Below, one piece after another: positions 57,358-64,000 of a stretch of 64,000 nt of DNA. Source of the DNA: an uncultured Devosia sp. GTDB taxonomy: Bacteria > Pseudomonadota > Alphaproteobacteria > Rhizobiales > Devosiaceae. The stretch is from contig NZ_CAUQDV010000001.1 in the NCBI RefSeq assembly GCF_963517015.1, positions 1 through 64,000 on the forward strand, given 5' to 3'. Position numbers and translations under genes: made by a program. The number at the start of each line of letters is the position of its first letter. Position 1 is the stretch's first letter. A model generated the notes under the pieces. The model ran no database searches. It was not told where the DNA came from and was given only the letters and a program-made list of their open reading frames with translations.

Positions 57358-57972
57358 TCAGCTATGGGCAAAAATGTCGGTTTCCGCCCAACCCAGCAAG
57401 TCGAGCTCGCAGCGGGTCTTGAGGAAATCAAAACAGGATTGCGCCAGCTCGAGCCGGTTCTCACGGCGCAGCATGCGATCGAGATGGCGCTTGAGGTCGT
57501 GCAGATAGAGCACGTCGGAGGCGGCATAATCGAGCTGGGCATCGCTGAGCTTGTCGGCGCCCCAGTCCGAGCTCTGCTGCTGCTTGGACAGATCGACATT
57601 GAGCAGTTCGCGCGCCAGGTCCTTGAGACCATGACGGTCGGTATAGGTGCGAACCAGCTTGCTGGCGATCTTGGTGCAATAGATCGGGCCGGTGACCACG
57701 CCGAAGCGGTTCTTGAGCGCGGCAACGTCGAAGCGGGCGTAGTGGAAGATTTTGGTGACGTCGGGATCGCCCAGCAGCTTGACCAGATTGGGCGCCTCGC
57801 TGGCATTCTGCGGGATCTGCACGACATCGGCGCTGCCATCGCCGGGCGAAAGCTGGATCACGCAGAGCCGGTCGCGGTGCGGATCAAGCCCCATGGTTTC
57901 GGTATCGATCGCCACTTCACGGCCATAGCGGGAAAGGTCGGGCAGGTCGCCGCGGTGCAATCGGATGGCCAT
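57358..57972 (-). CDS. rnd: Ribonuclease D-like 3'-5' exonuclease
   Basis: A 204-aa DEDDy exonuclease. EVAIDTETMGLDPH (Asp-x-Glu), KIFHYARFDVAALKNRFG (Asp) and QLDYAASDVLYLHDL (Tyr-x3-Asp) are the catalytic set. The HRDC domains of E. coli RNase D are absent, as in the short alphaproteobacterial form. It trims RNA 3' ends such as tRNA precursors. Its place before lptC is conserved in this group. Confidence 0.95.
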   Translation of the reverse strand: MAIRLHRGDLPDLSRYGREVAIDTETMGLDPHRDRLCVIQLSPGDGSADVVQIPQNASEAPNLVKLLGDPDVTKIFHYARFDVAALKNRFGVVTGPIYCTKIASKLVRTYTDRHGLKDLARELLNVDLSKQQQSSDWGADKLSDAQLDYAASDVLYLHDLKRHLDRMLRRENRLELAQSCFDFLKTRCELDLLGWAETDIFAHS

Positions 57973-58097
57973 GAGTCACTCGCATCAGTTTGGTGTAACT
58001 CCCTGATGACACAGCATCGGGGCGATGGGAAGGCAACGAGATCAAGCGTGTGGATGGCCCGGGCCATTCGAGCACAGCTCTCAAGGCCTCCTCCCCT

Positions 58098-58122
58098 AAA
58101 ATCGCTCCACCGGAGCGATTTT
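58098..58122. repeat. Perfect palindromic element
   Basis: AAAATCGCTCC (58098-58108) and GGAGCGATTTT (58112-58122) with a 3-nt loop. GGCCTC and GAGGCC pair again outside. It is a REP-like intergenic element of a type common in this order; it lies between the tRNA-Leu terminator and the rnd promoter region. Confidence 0.75.
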
Positions 58123-58145
58123 GCCTGAGGCCGGGTCGAAGAGCA

Positions 58146-58186
58146 AAAAACCCCGGCTGCGACTTCCGTCACAACCGGGGTTTCGA
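58146..58186 (-). terminator. Rho-independent terminator after tRNA-Leu
   Basis: On the minus strand CCCCGGTTGTGAC pairs with GTCGCAGCCGGGG and runs into TTTTTTGC, a few bases past the tRNA CCA. Confidence 0.88.
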
Positions 58187-58189
58187 AAC

Positions 58190-58274
58190 TGGTGCCCAGA
58201 AGAGGACTCGAACCTCCACACCTTGCGGTACACGGACCTGAACCGTGCGCGTCTACCAATTCCGCCATCTGGGC
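58190..58274 (-). tRNA. tRNA-Leu (anticodon CAG)
   Basis: An 85-nt class II tRNA on the minus strand. The acceptor is GCCCAGA with 3' TCTGGGCACCA (CCA encoded), the D-arm is TGGCGGAATTGGTAGACGCG, the anticodon loop contains TTCAGGT (CAG, reads CUG), there is a long variable arm, and the T-loop is GGTTCGAGTCC. Confidence 0.95.
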
Positions 58275-58348
58275 GCGGTGGTGTAACTAGGGGCGGCGTG
58301 GGCTTATGTCAATGCGCTTGTTGCGACTTTGTCATTTTCCGCACAGGC

Positions 58349-58711
58349 CTACCAATTGGCGCCATCCCAATGCTTGATCGCGGCGTGGTCGACGGTCACG
58401 GCAGGCTCGAGGCAGTTGACGTTGATCATCACCATGCCATTGCCCTTGCCGTCCGAACCGCGTGCAAAGCTTTCGATGCCGCATGTCTTGCAGAACAGAT
58501 GGTCGATGTTCTCGGTGTTGAAGCGATATGCCGTGAGATTGTCCTCGCCGCTGAGCAGCGTGAACTGTTCGGCGGGCGCTGACTGCAGCACCCAGCCGAG
58601 GCGCCGGCAGCGCGAGCAATTGCATTCGCCCATGCCGTCGAGCGCCGTGGTGACATCATATTGCACGGCACCGCAGTGGCACTGGCCGTGATAGGTTTTG
58701 CTTTCGGGCAT
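58349..58711 (-). CDS. GFA family (glutathione-dependent formaldehyde-activating-like) protein
   Basis: A 120-aa zinc protein with CHCGAVQY at the start, CNCSRCRRLG (about 30-39) and CKTCGIESF (about 74-82), the Cys pattern of the GFA fold. Despite the name, most members have no proven formaldehyde activity. Start ATG 58711 follows GGGAAGGGAAG; a longer frame upstream is less likely. It stands alone between tRNA-Leu and the divergent NDUFA9-like gene. Confidence 0.92.
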   Translation of the reverse strand: MPESKTYHGQCHCGAVQYDVTTALDGMGECNCSRCRRLGWVLQSAPAEQFTLLSGEDNLTAYRFNTENIDHLFCKTCGIESFARGSDGKGNGMVMINVNCLEPAVTVDHAAIKHWDGANW

Positions 58712-58856
58712 CAGACTTCCCTTCCCAAACTCAACTCGAACAAAACAAGAACATAAACGACTTTGAGTCAAGGCGATTCATGGCTTGAGGCATGGACAGC
58801 GGCGCTCCGCTTGCGATAGAAGCGGGGCGTTGAGACCTTTATTGCCGGAGCCCAAA

Positions 58857-59843
58857 ATGGACCGTAACCAGCCCAAGATCGTCACCATTTTTGGCGGCGC
58901 GGGATTTGTCGGGACCCAGATCGTCCAGCTCCTGGCCAAGAAGGGCTATCGCATCCGCGTCGCCACGCGCCGCCCCAACCTGGCAGGCCAGGTGAAGATG
59001 TATGGCAGTGTGGGGCAGGTGCAGCCGATCCAGGCCAATGTGCGCAACCTTGCCTCGGTGCAGCATGCGGTGCGTGGCGCCGATGTTGTGATCAACCTGG
59101 TGGGTGTCGGTCACTCCAAGGGTGTGCAGAGTTTTGACGCGGTGCATGTGGATGGCGCGCGCAATGTCGCTCAGGCCGCCAAGGCTGCCGGCGCTGCCAC
59201 GCTGGTGCATATGTCGGCGCTGGGCGTCGATAGCGCCGCCGAGGTCAGCGATTATGCCAGGAGCAAGTTCGAGGGCGAAAAGGCCGTGCTCGAAGCCTTC
59301 CCGCAGGCCGTGATCATGCGTCCGTCGATCCTGTTCGGCATGGGCGATGGCTTCTTCAACCTGATGGGCACGCTGGCGCGCCTGTTCCCGGTCCTGCCGC
59401 TGATCGGCGGTTCGTCGCGCTTCCAGCCAGCCTATGTCGGTGATGTGGCCGAGGCCTTCGTGCGCGCCGCGGAAGGCGAGGCAAAGGCTGGCAAGATCTA
59501 CGAGTTGGGCGGGCCGCAGGTCGAGACGCACAAGGACTTGCTGGCACGCATCCAGCGCGAGGCCGCGCGCAAGCGTCTGGTCGTTCCTGTTTCGGCCGGC
59601 ATTGCCAAGCTGATGGCCCTGCCCTTCTCCTTCCTGCCGTTCAAGCCGCTGATCACCGCCGACCAGGTGGAATTGCTGGGCAAGGACAATGTGGTCAGCG
59701 ACGCGGCCATCAGGGACAAGCGGACCCTTGCCGGTCTGGGCATCACGCCGACCAGCATGGATACGATCCTGCCGACCTATATGTATCGCTTCCGCAAATA
59801 TGGCCAGTATGACCGCGACAACGCACCGGCGCCGGTGCTGTAG
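58857..59843 (+). CDS. NDUFA9-like NAD(P)-binding protein (complex I-associated, atypical SDR)
   Basis: A 328-aa extended/atypical SDR. The Rossmann motif is IFGGAGFVGTQIV (about 11-23), with RVATRRPNLAGQ, VVINLVGVG and YARSKFEGEK (Tyr-x3-Lys). The C-terminal half fits the alphaproteobacterial complex I NDUFA9-subunit family. It may bind NADPH and support respiratory complex I assembly. ATG 58857 begins MDRNQPKIV. Confidence 0.92.
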   Translation: MDRNQPKIVTIFGGAGFVGTQIVQLLAKKGYRIRVATRRPNLAGQVKMYGSVGQVQPIQANVRNLASVQHAVRGADVVINLVGVGHSKGVQSFDAVHVDGARNVAQAAKAAGAATLVHMSALGVDSAAEVSDYARSKFEGEKAVLEAFPQAVIMRPSILFGMGDGFFNLMGTLARLFPVLPLIGGSSRFQPAYVGDVAEAFVRAAEGEAKAGKIYELGGPQVETHKDLLARIQREAARKRLVVPVSAGIAKLMALPFSFLPFKPLITADQVELLGKDNVVSDAAIRDKRTLAGLGITPTSMDTILPTYMYRFRKYGQYDRDNAPAPVL

Positions 59844-59846
59844 GTT

Positions 59847-59981
59847 TTATTCAGCGACCAAGACCAGCGCGAGACCACCCAGAATGGTCAGCGCGCCATA
59901 AAGCAAAAGCCCGACCGGTCCCTTCGACCGTGCGGGCTTTTCCGTTTTCAGCGGTGTGGCCGGCTTGTTTCGATCAAGCAT
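59847..59981 (-). CDS. 44-aa single-span membrane protein
   Basis: A short gene with ATG 59981 and a strong GAGGAGG six bases upstream. The product has a polar basic N-terminus (LDRNKPATPLKTEKPARSKG) and one C-terminal membrane helix (LLLYGALTILGGLALVLVAE). It is convergent with the NDUFA9-like gene, whose stop is three bases away, and divergent from the PadR gene. Such tiny tail-anchored proteins may modulate larger membrane complexes; function unknown. Confidence 0.7.
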   Translation of the reverse strand: MLDRNKPATPLKTEKPARSKGPVGLLLYGALTILGGLALVLVAE

Positions 59982-60065
59982 TTCATCCTCCTCTTGGACT
60001 TCATCCTCCGGTGGAAAGAATGCGCCCTGCGCGGGCGGGATGCAATCACTCTCCAAAACAGTCGT

Positions 60066-60131
60066 AAGATATATCTTGAAACTACGATCAAGCGTGCCAA
60101 TCTCCCCTTCAAGGGCTGACACGATATATCG
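60066..60131. promoter_or_regulatory. Paired ATAT palindromes upstream of padR (candidate operators)
   Basis: AAGATATATCTT (60066-60077) is a perfect 12-bp palindrome, and CGATATATCG (60122-60131) a perfect 10-bp one. The second ends ten bases before the PadR start. AT-centred palindromes of this kind are typical PadR operators, so autoregulation, and perhaps control of the divergent 44-aa gene, is likely. Confidence 0.65.
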
Positions 60132-60141
60132 GAGACAGATC

Positions 60142-60876
60142 ATGAGTAATGATTGGAGAGACGGCGAACCCAATTGGCGGCGCATGGAAGCCATGGCGCG
60201 GCGCGGCTGGGGACGCTTTGCGGCGGGCCTTGAAGGCGGCGGCGAAGGCTGGGGCAATATGGGCGGCAACTTCCGCATCGGACGCATGCTCGCCTCGGGC
60301 GACCTGCGGCTGGTCGCGCTCTATCTCATCGAACAGCAGCCGCGACACGGCTATGACCTGATCAAGGCCATCGAGGAAAAATCGGGGGGCTTTTATACGC
60401 CCAGCCCCGGGATCGTCTATCCGGCCCTGACCTTCCTCGAGGAAGCGGGCTATGTGACCTCGCAGGCCGATGGCAACAAGAAGCTCTATACGATCACCGA
60501 CGAGGGCCGCGCCCACCTCAGCGACAATCGCGAGGCCATCGAGTCCACGCTGGCATTCCTGGCCAAGGCGGGCGAGCAGATGAACCGCTTCCGCGAATTC
60601 GCCAAGGCGGACTGGCCATTTGGTCGTGACGAGGGCGCCGAATTCGGCAATCGCCCGCCCCATCGTGGGCATGGCCCCGGCTGGGGCCCTGGTCCGGACG
60701 CCGATCGCGACCTCAAGGATGTCGTCCCCGAGCTCAATGATGCGCGGCGCGATCTCAAGGCCGCAATCAAAAAGGCCCGTCGGGGCACGGAAGAGCAGCA
60801 GCGCCATGCGGCAGAAATCCTCAAGCGTGCTGCAGCCGAGATCGACGCGCTGGGCGATGACGAGGTCGATATCTAG
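60142..60876 (+). CDS. PadR-family transcriptional regulator
   Basis: A 244-aa regulator. The N-terminus is Gly/Arg-rich (RRGWGRFAAGLEGGGEGWGN). The PadR winged helix (about 48-125) has LVALYLIEQQPRHGYDLIKA, then GGFYTPSPGIVYPALTFLEE and the wing GNKKLYTITDEGRAHL. A helical C-terminal part with a Gly/Pro/His linker (RPPHRGHGPGWGPGP) ends in an acidic coiled coil. Start ATG 60142 follows GGAG. Ligand unknown; relatives often sense phenolics or drugs. Confidence 0.92.
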   Translation: MSNDWRDGEPNWRRMEAMARRGWGRFAAGLEGGGEGWGNMGGNFRIGRMLASGDLRLVALYLIEQQPRHGYDLIKAIEEKSGGFYTPSPGIVYPALTFLEEAGYVTSQADGNKKLYTITDEGRAHLSDNREAIESTLAFLAKAGEQMNRFREFAKADWPFGRDEGAEFGNRPPHRGHGPGWGPGPDADRDLKDVVPELNDARRDLKAAIKKARRGTEEQQRHAAEILKRAAAEIDALGDDEVDI

Positions 60877-60961
60877 TCGCCGCTCGGGCGGTTTCCACGC
60901 TGCGGAAGCGGCGGGCAAAGCCATCTTCCGGGACCTCAACTGACATGTTAGCGTCTGGAGC

Positions 60962-63880
60962 ATGCAGCAAGCTCCAGACGTCCTCTCCCATGCCAACCAT
61001 AGACAGACGCCGGATCGGCAGGCAGCCGGTGAACGGGTCGCGGCGCGGCTCAAGGGCAAGGTGCGGGGCGCCGTCCACACCGATCCGCTGATGACCTACG
61101 CCTGGAGCGGCGATGCCAGCTCCTATCGGCTGATTCCGGCCGTGGTCGTCTTCATCAATTCGGAAGACGATGTGCGGGCGGTCATGGGTGCCGCGCGGGC
61201 GGAACAGTTGCCGATCACGTTCAGAGCGGCTGGCACCTCGCTATCGGGGCAGGCGGTGACCGATGGCGTGCTGGCGGTTCTGGGCGATGGCTGGCGCAGG
61301 CTCGACATCCATCCGGGCGCGGAGCAGATCACACTGGGACCGGCGGTGATCGTGGCGCAGGCCAATGCTGCCCTCAAGAAGCACAACAAGAAGATCGGGC
61401 CCGATCCGGCCTCGCAGGCCACGTGCAAGATCGGCGGTGTGGTCAACAACAATTCGTCCGGCATGTGCTGCGGCGTGGCTCAGAACACCTACCACACCAT
61501 GGCGCGCCTGCGGATCGTGCTGACCGACGGGACCATGCTCGACAGCGGCGACGAGGCGAGTTTTGACGCCTTCCGCCTTAGCCATGCCGCCATGCTGGAT
61601 GGGTTGCATCGCCTGCATCACGAGGTGATGGCGGACGAGGAGCTCGTGGCGCTGATCCGCAGGAAGTATCGCATCAAGAATACCGTCGGCTATTCGCTCA
61701 ATGCGCTGGTCGACTATCACGACCCGCTCGACATCCTGATCCACCTGATGGTGGGCTCGGAGGGCACGCTCGGCTTCGTCTCGGAAGTCACCTACAACAC
61801 CGTTCCCGAGCATCCCTTCAAGGCAACGGGCCTCGTCCCCTTCCCCGATCCCCAATCGGCCGGGCGGGCGATCATCGAAATGGCCAATGGCGGCGTGCAT
61901 GTCACGACCGGCATTACGGCGGCCGAATATATCGAGCGGCGTGCCCTGGCGACGGTGGAGCATCTGGCGCCGATGGCGCCACTGTTGCCCTGGCTGACCG
62001 ATACGTCGCCAGCCGTGTTGATCGATGTGACCGCTCCGGACGAGGCGACGCTTCAACGTGAACTTTCCAAGGCCATTGCGATCCTCGAGCGTCATGGCGC
62101 TTCTCATATCGATCTGTCCACCGACCAAGCCCGCAGCCAGGCGCTCTGGGATATCCGCAAGGGCTTTTTCACCTCGGGCGGCGCAGCGCGGCCCAAGGGC
62201 ACCAGCATGCTGACCGAAGACGTGGCCGCCCCCATCGAGCGATTGGCCGAATTCGTGATGGATATGCGCCATCTGCTCGACGCGCATGGTTACGACGATG
62301 CGATCATCTTCGGTCACGCCCTGGCGGGGAACCTGCATTTCCAGATGAGCGACAATTTCGCACAGGCCGGTGCCGCGGAGAAATTCGACGTCTTCAACCA
62401 GGAACTCTCGCAACTGGTTTCGGTGCAATATGGCGGCTCGCTCAAGGCCGAGCATGGCACGGGACGCGCCATTGCCCCCTTCGTCGAGGCGGAATGGGGC
62501 GCCAAGGCCTATGGGCTGATGTGGCGGATCAAGCAGCTGTTTGATCCTGAGAACCTGCTCAATCCGGGTGTGCTGCTCAACCACGATGACAAGATCCATA
62601 TCAAGCATCTCAAGGTCATGCCGCCGGCCGACGAGCTGGTCGATCTCTGCATCGAATGCGGCTTCTGCGAACCGGCCTGTCCCAGCCACCAGATGACGCT
62701 GTCGCCGCGCCAGCGCATTGCCGTGACGCGCGAACGGGAACGCTTGCGCGCCTCGGGCGAGGATCCGGCGCTGCTCAAACGCCTCGACGCGGATTTCAAG
62801 TATCCGGGCCTTGATACCTGCGCGGCCTGTAATCTCTGCTCGCTGCGCTGCCCGGTGGGGATCGAGACCGGCACGATGATCATGGGCCAGCGGGCGCAGC
62901 GACGCGGCAGCACGGCACGGTCGATCGCCGACTTTGCAGCCGATCATCGCGGCGCCGTCGAGACGATGATGCGCGGCGGCGTGGGCTTGGCCGAGGTGGC
63001 GCGCAAAGTGGTGCCGGCAGGCGCGGTGGAGGCGATGACCGACACGGCGCGCCGATTGAGCGGCGACCGCGTGCCGCGCGTGTCGCGGGCCCTGCATCGC
63101 GGCCCGGGCACACCACGGCACAAAGACAATCGCCAGGACCCGCGGCGGACTGGCTTTCCCGTGCCGATCGCCCAGACGGGCCGGCCGGAAGTGGTGTATT
63201 TTCCCGCCTGCCCCAGCCGCATGTTCGGCGCGCCCGAGACCGAACACGGCCTGTTGCCGACGACCGAGGCCATGGTCACCCTGCTGGAGCGCGCCGGGTT
63301 CGACGTCGCCCTGCCGCTTGATTTCAACGGCCAGTGCTGCGGCCAGCCGTTCCAGTCCAAGGGCTTTCCCGAACAGGCCGCTGCGGTCAATGCCGAGCTC
63401 AATCGGGCACTGACCGCCTTTTCAGATGGCGGCGAGGTCAGGGTGGTCACCGACGCCTCGACTTGCGCCAAGCAACTCAAGGAGTTTTCGGGCCATGCCG
63501 AAGTGGCGGATTCGCCGCAATTCCTGCTGCTGAACGTGCTGCCAAAGCTGACCATCACGCAAAAGCTCGCATCGGTGGCCGTGCACCACAATTGTTCGGC
63601 GCAGCGTCTGGGCGAGCAGGCAATGACCGAGACTCTGGCGGCGGCCTGCGCCGACATGGTCGCGGTGCTGAAATCAGTGACCTGCTGCGGCTATGCCGGC
63701 GACAAGGGCATGTTCTTTCCCGAGCTCAACAAGCATGCAACGCGCTTTGCAAAGCAGGACATACCGGAGGGCTGCACATTGGGCGTTTCCACGGTCAGCA
63801 CCTGTGCCTCGGGCCTCACCGAACACGCGGGCCTACCCTTTGTCAGCCTGGCAAGTCTCTTGGAATGGGCCAGCCGGTAG
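60962..63880 (+). CDS. FAD- and Fe-S-containing D-2-hydroxyacid (D-lactate-type) dehydrogenase
   Basis: A 972-aa multi-domain oxidoreductase. The PCMH-type FAD domain (about 65-240) has RAAGTSLSGQAVTDGVLAVL and GGVVNNNSSGMCCG. The FAD-oxidase C-terminal domain (about 250-545) has GHALAGNLHFQ and the KAEHGTGRAIAP cofactor loop. Two [4Fe-4S] motifs follow, CIECGFCEPACP (about 563) and CAACNLCSLRCP (about 619). Two Cys-rich CCG units are then seen (PACPSRMFG with CCGQPFQSKG; HNCSAQRLG with CCGYAGDKGM). This is the DLD/GlcD-GlcF fusion type that passes electrons to quinone or cytochrome. Substrate is a D-2-hydroxyacid, probably lactate, not proven. Confidence 0.95.
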   Translation: MQQAPDVLSHANHRQTPDRQAAGERVAARLKGKVRGAVHTDPLMTYAWSGDASSYRLIPAVVVFINSEDDVRAVMGAARAEQLPITFRAAGTSLSGQAVTDGVLAVLGDGWRRLDIHPGAEQITLGPAVIVAQANAALKKHNKKIGPDPASQATCKIGGVVNNNSSGMCCGVAQNTYHTMARLRIVLTDGTMLDSGDEASFDAFRLSHAAMLDGLHRLHHEVMADEELVALIRRKYRIKNTVGYSLNALVDYHDPLDILIHLMVGSEGTLGFVSEVTYNTVPEHPFKATGLVPFPDPQSAGRAIIEMANGGVHVTTGITAAEYIERRALATVEHLAPMAPLLPWLTDTSPAVLIDVTAPDEATLQRELSKAIAILERHGASHIDLSTDQARSQALWDIRKGFFTSGGAARPKGTSMLTEDVAAPIERLAEFVMDMRHLLDAHGYDDAIIFGHALAGNLHFQMSDNFAQAGAAEKFDVFNQELSQLVSVQYGGSLKAEHGTGRAIAPFVEAEWGAKAYGLMWRIKQLFDPENLLNPGVLLNHDDKIHIKHLKVMPPADELVDLCIECGFCEPACPSHQMTLSPRQRIAVTRERERLRASGEDPALLKRLDADFKYPGLDTCAACNLCSLRCPVGIETGTMIMGQRAQRRGSTARSIADFAADHRGAVETMMRGGVGLAEVARKVVPAGAVEAMTDTARRLSGDRVPRVSRALHRGPGTPRHKDNRQDPRRTGFPVPIAQTGRPEVVYFPACPSRMFGAPETEHGLLPTTEAMVTLLERAGFDVALPLDFNGQCCGQPFQSKGFPEQAAAVNAELNRALTAFSDGGEVRVVTDASTCAKQLKEFSGHAEVADSPQFLLLNVLPKLTITQKLASVAVHHNCSAQRLGEQAMTETLAAACADMVAVLKSVTCCGYAGDKGMFFPELNKHATRFAKQDIPEGCTLGVSTVSTCASGLTEHAGLPFVSLASLLEWASR

Positions 63881-63939
63881 GGTGACCTTTGTGCGGAAAC
63901 GCGCTAGGGGAGACTTCAGCAAGCCCCACTGAAGTTTCC

Positions 63940-64000
63940 ATGACCATTACCACGACGATCTACAGCCTCGGCCACAAGGGCGAAGGCATTGCCGAAATTG
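63940..64000 (+). CDS. Probable 23S rRNA (uracil-5-)-methyltransferase, 5' end only
   Basis: The window ends after 20 codons, so this is partial. The visible protein MTITTTIYSLGHKGEGIAEI matches the N-terminal TRAM domain pattern I-x-x-LGHKGEGIAE of RlmD/TrmA-type SAM-dependent RNA methyltransferases. Catalytic motifs lie outside the window. Confidence 0.55.
   Translation, partial: MTITTTIYSLGHKGEGIAEI

Noticed and set aside
61241..63247. 668-codon minus-strand frame opposite the FAD/Fe-S dehydrogenase
   Set aside because: Antisense shadow; the plus strand has clear FAD and Fe-S motifs.
1..64000. CRISPR array, rRNA operon or insertion sequence with intact transposase
   Set aside because: No regularly spaced repeats, rRNA-like sequence or transposase motifs were seen anywhere in the window.

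Overview
The window looks like chromosome of a Hyphomicrobiales (Rhizobiales) alphaproteobacterium, most likely Devosia or a close relative. This rests on the block rnd-lptC-lptA-lptB-rpoN-hpf-ptsN, an Hsp20/DUF1150 pair, DUF6894, DUF892 and DUF378 stress genes, an NDUFA9-like protein, and short palindromic intergenic elements of a kind common in this order. The genus is inferred; no rRNA gene is present. Two tRNA genes were found: Ser-GGA (32613-32702) and Leu-CAG (58190-58274).

1-9 kb: after a frameshifted small membrane-protein gene comes an uptake and catabolic locus. A metallophosphoesterase, two Dpp-type permeases, a binding protein and a fused double ATPase are read leftwards. A HAD-IIA phosphatase and an RpiR regulator are read rightwards. 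A perfect 17-bp palindrome sits in the shared upstream region. The gene set suggests import and dephosphorylation of an organic phosphate-related compound, but the substrate is unknown.

9-28 kb: an accessory general-stress region. It holds a hybrid histidine kinase translationally coupled to a KaiC-like ATPase, manganese catalase, two DUF892 (YciE) proteins, a lone receiver protein, a Crp/Fnr regulator, NAD synthetase with an isochorismatase-type hydrolase, a DUF421 membrane protein with a zinc ribbon, TreZ, an LLM flavoprotein, an SDR, a cupin and many small proteins. Two sites match the alphaproteobacterial general-stress sigma (EcfG) promoter GGAAC-N16-CGTT exactly (21803-21827 minus and 25878-25902 plus). 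Several one-mismatch sites with the same spacing lie in front of other genes here, so this looks like a clustered EcfG regulon. It also contains a paralogous pair of uncharacterised small proteins and the last 34 codons of a deleted SDR gene.

28-33 kb: an outer-membrane beta-barrel gene, a decay zone (a 10-bp-duplication frameshift and an MFS gene lacking its first half), an HU gene, and a tyrosine integrase abutting the 3' end of tRNA-Ser. This is the classic end of a genomic island. No second copy of the tRNA 3' end was spotted in the window.

33-64 kb: mostly conserved core genes. They include msrA, an MmcQ/YjbR protein, a GT-C-like membrane protein, an MFS transporter, 1-Cys peroxiredoxin, CreA, an amino-acid ABC transporter lacking a local ATPase, pheST with an ASCH-exonuclease fusion gene between the two, rplT-rpmI, a tandem pair of secreted 102-aa proteins, a chemoreceptor, a GT2 enzyme, Hsp20/DUF1150, ptsN-hpf-rpoN-lptBAC-rnd, a GFA protein, an NDUFA9-like protein, a PadR regulator with ATAT palindromes upstream, a large FAD/Fe-S dehydrogenase, and the first codons of a probable rRNA methyltransferase at the right edge.
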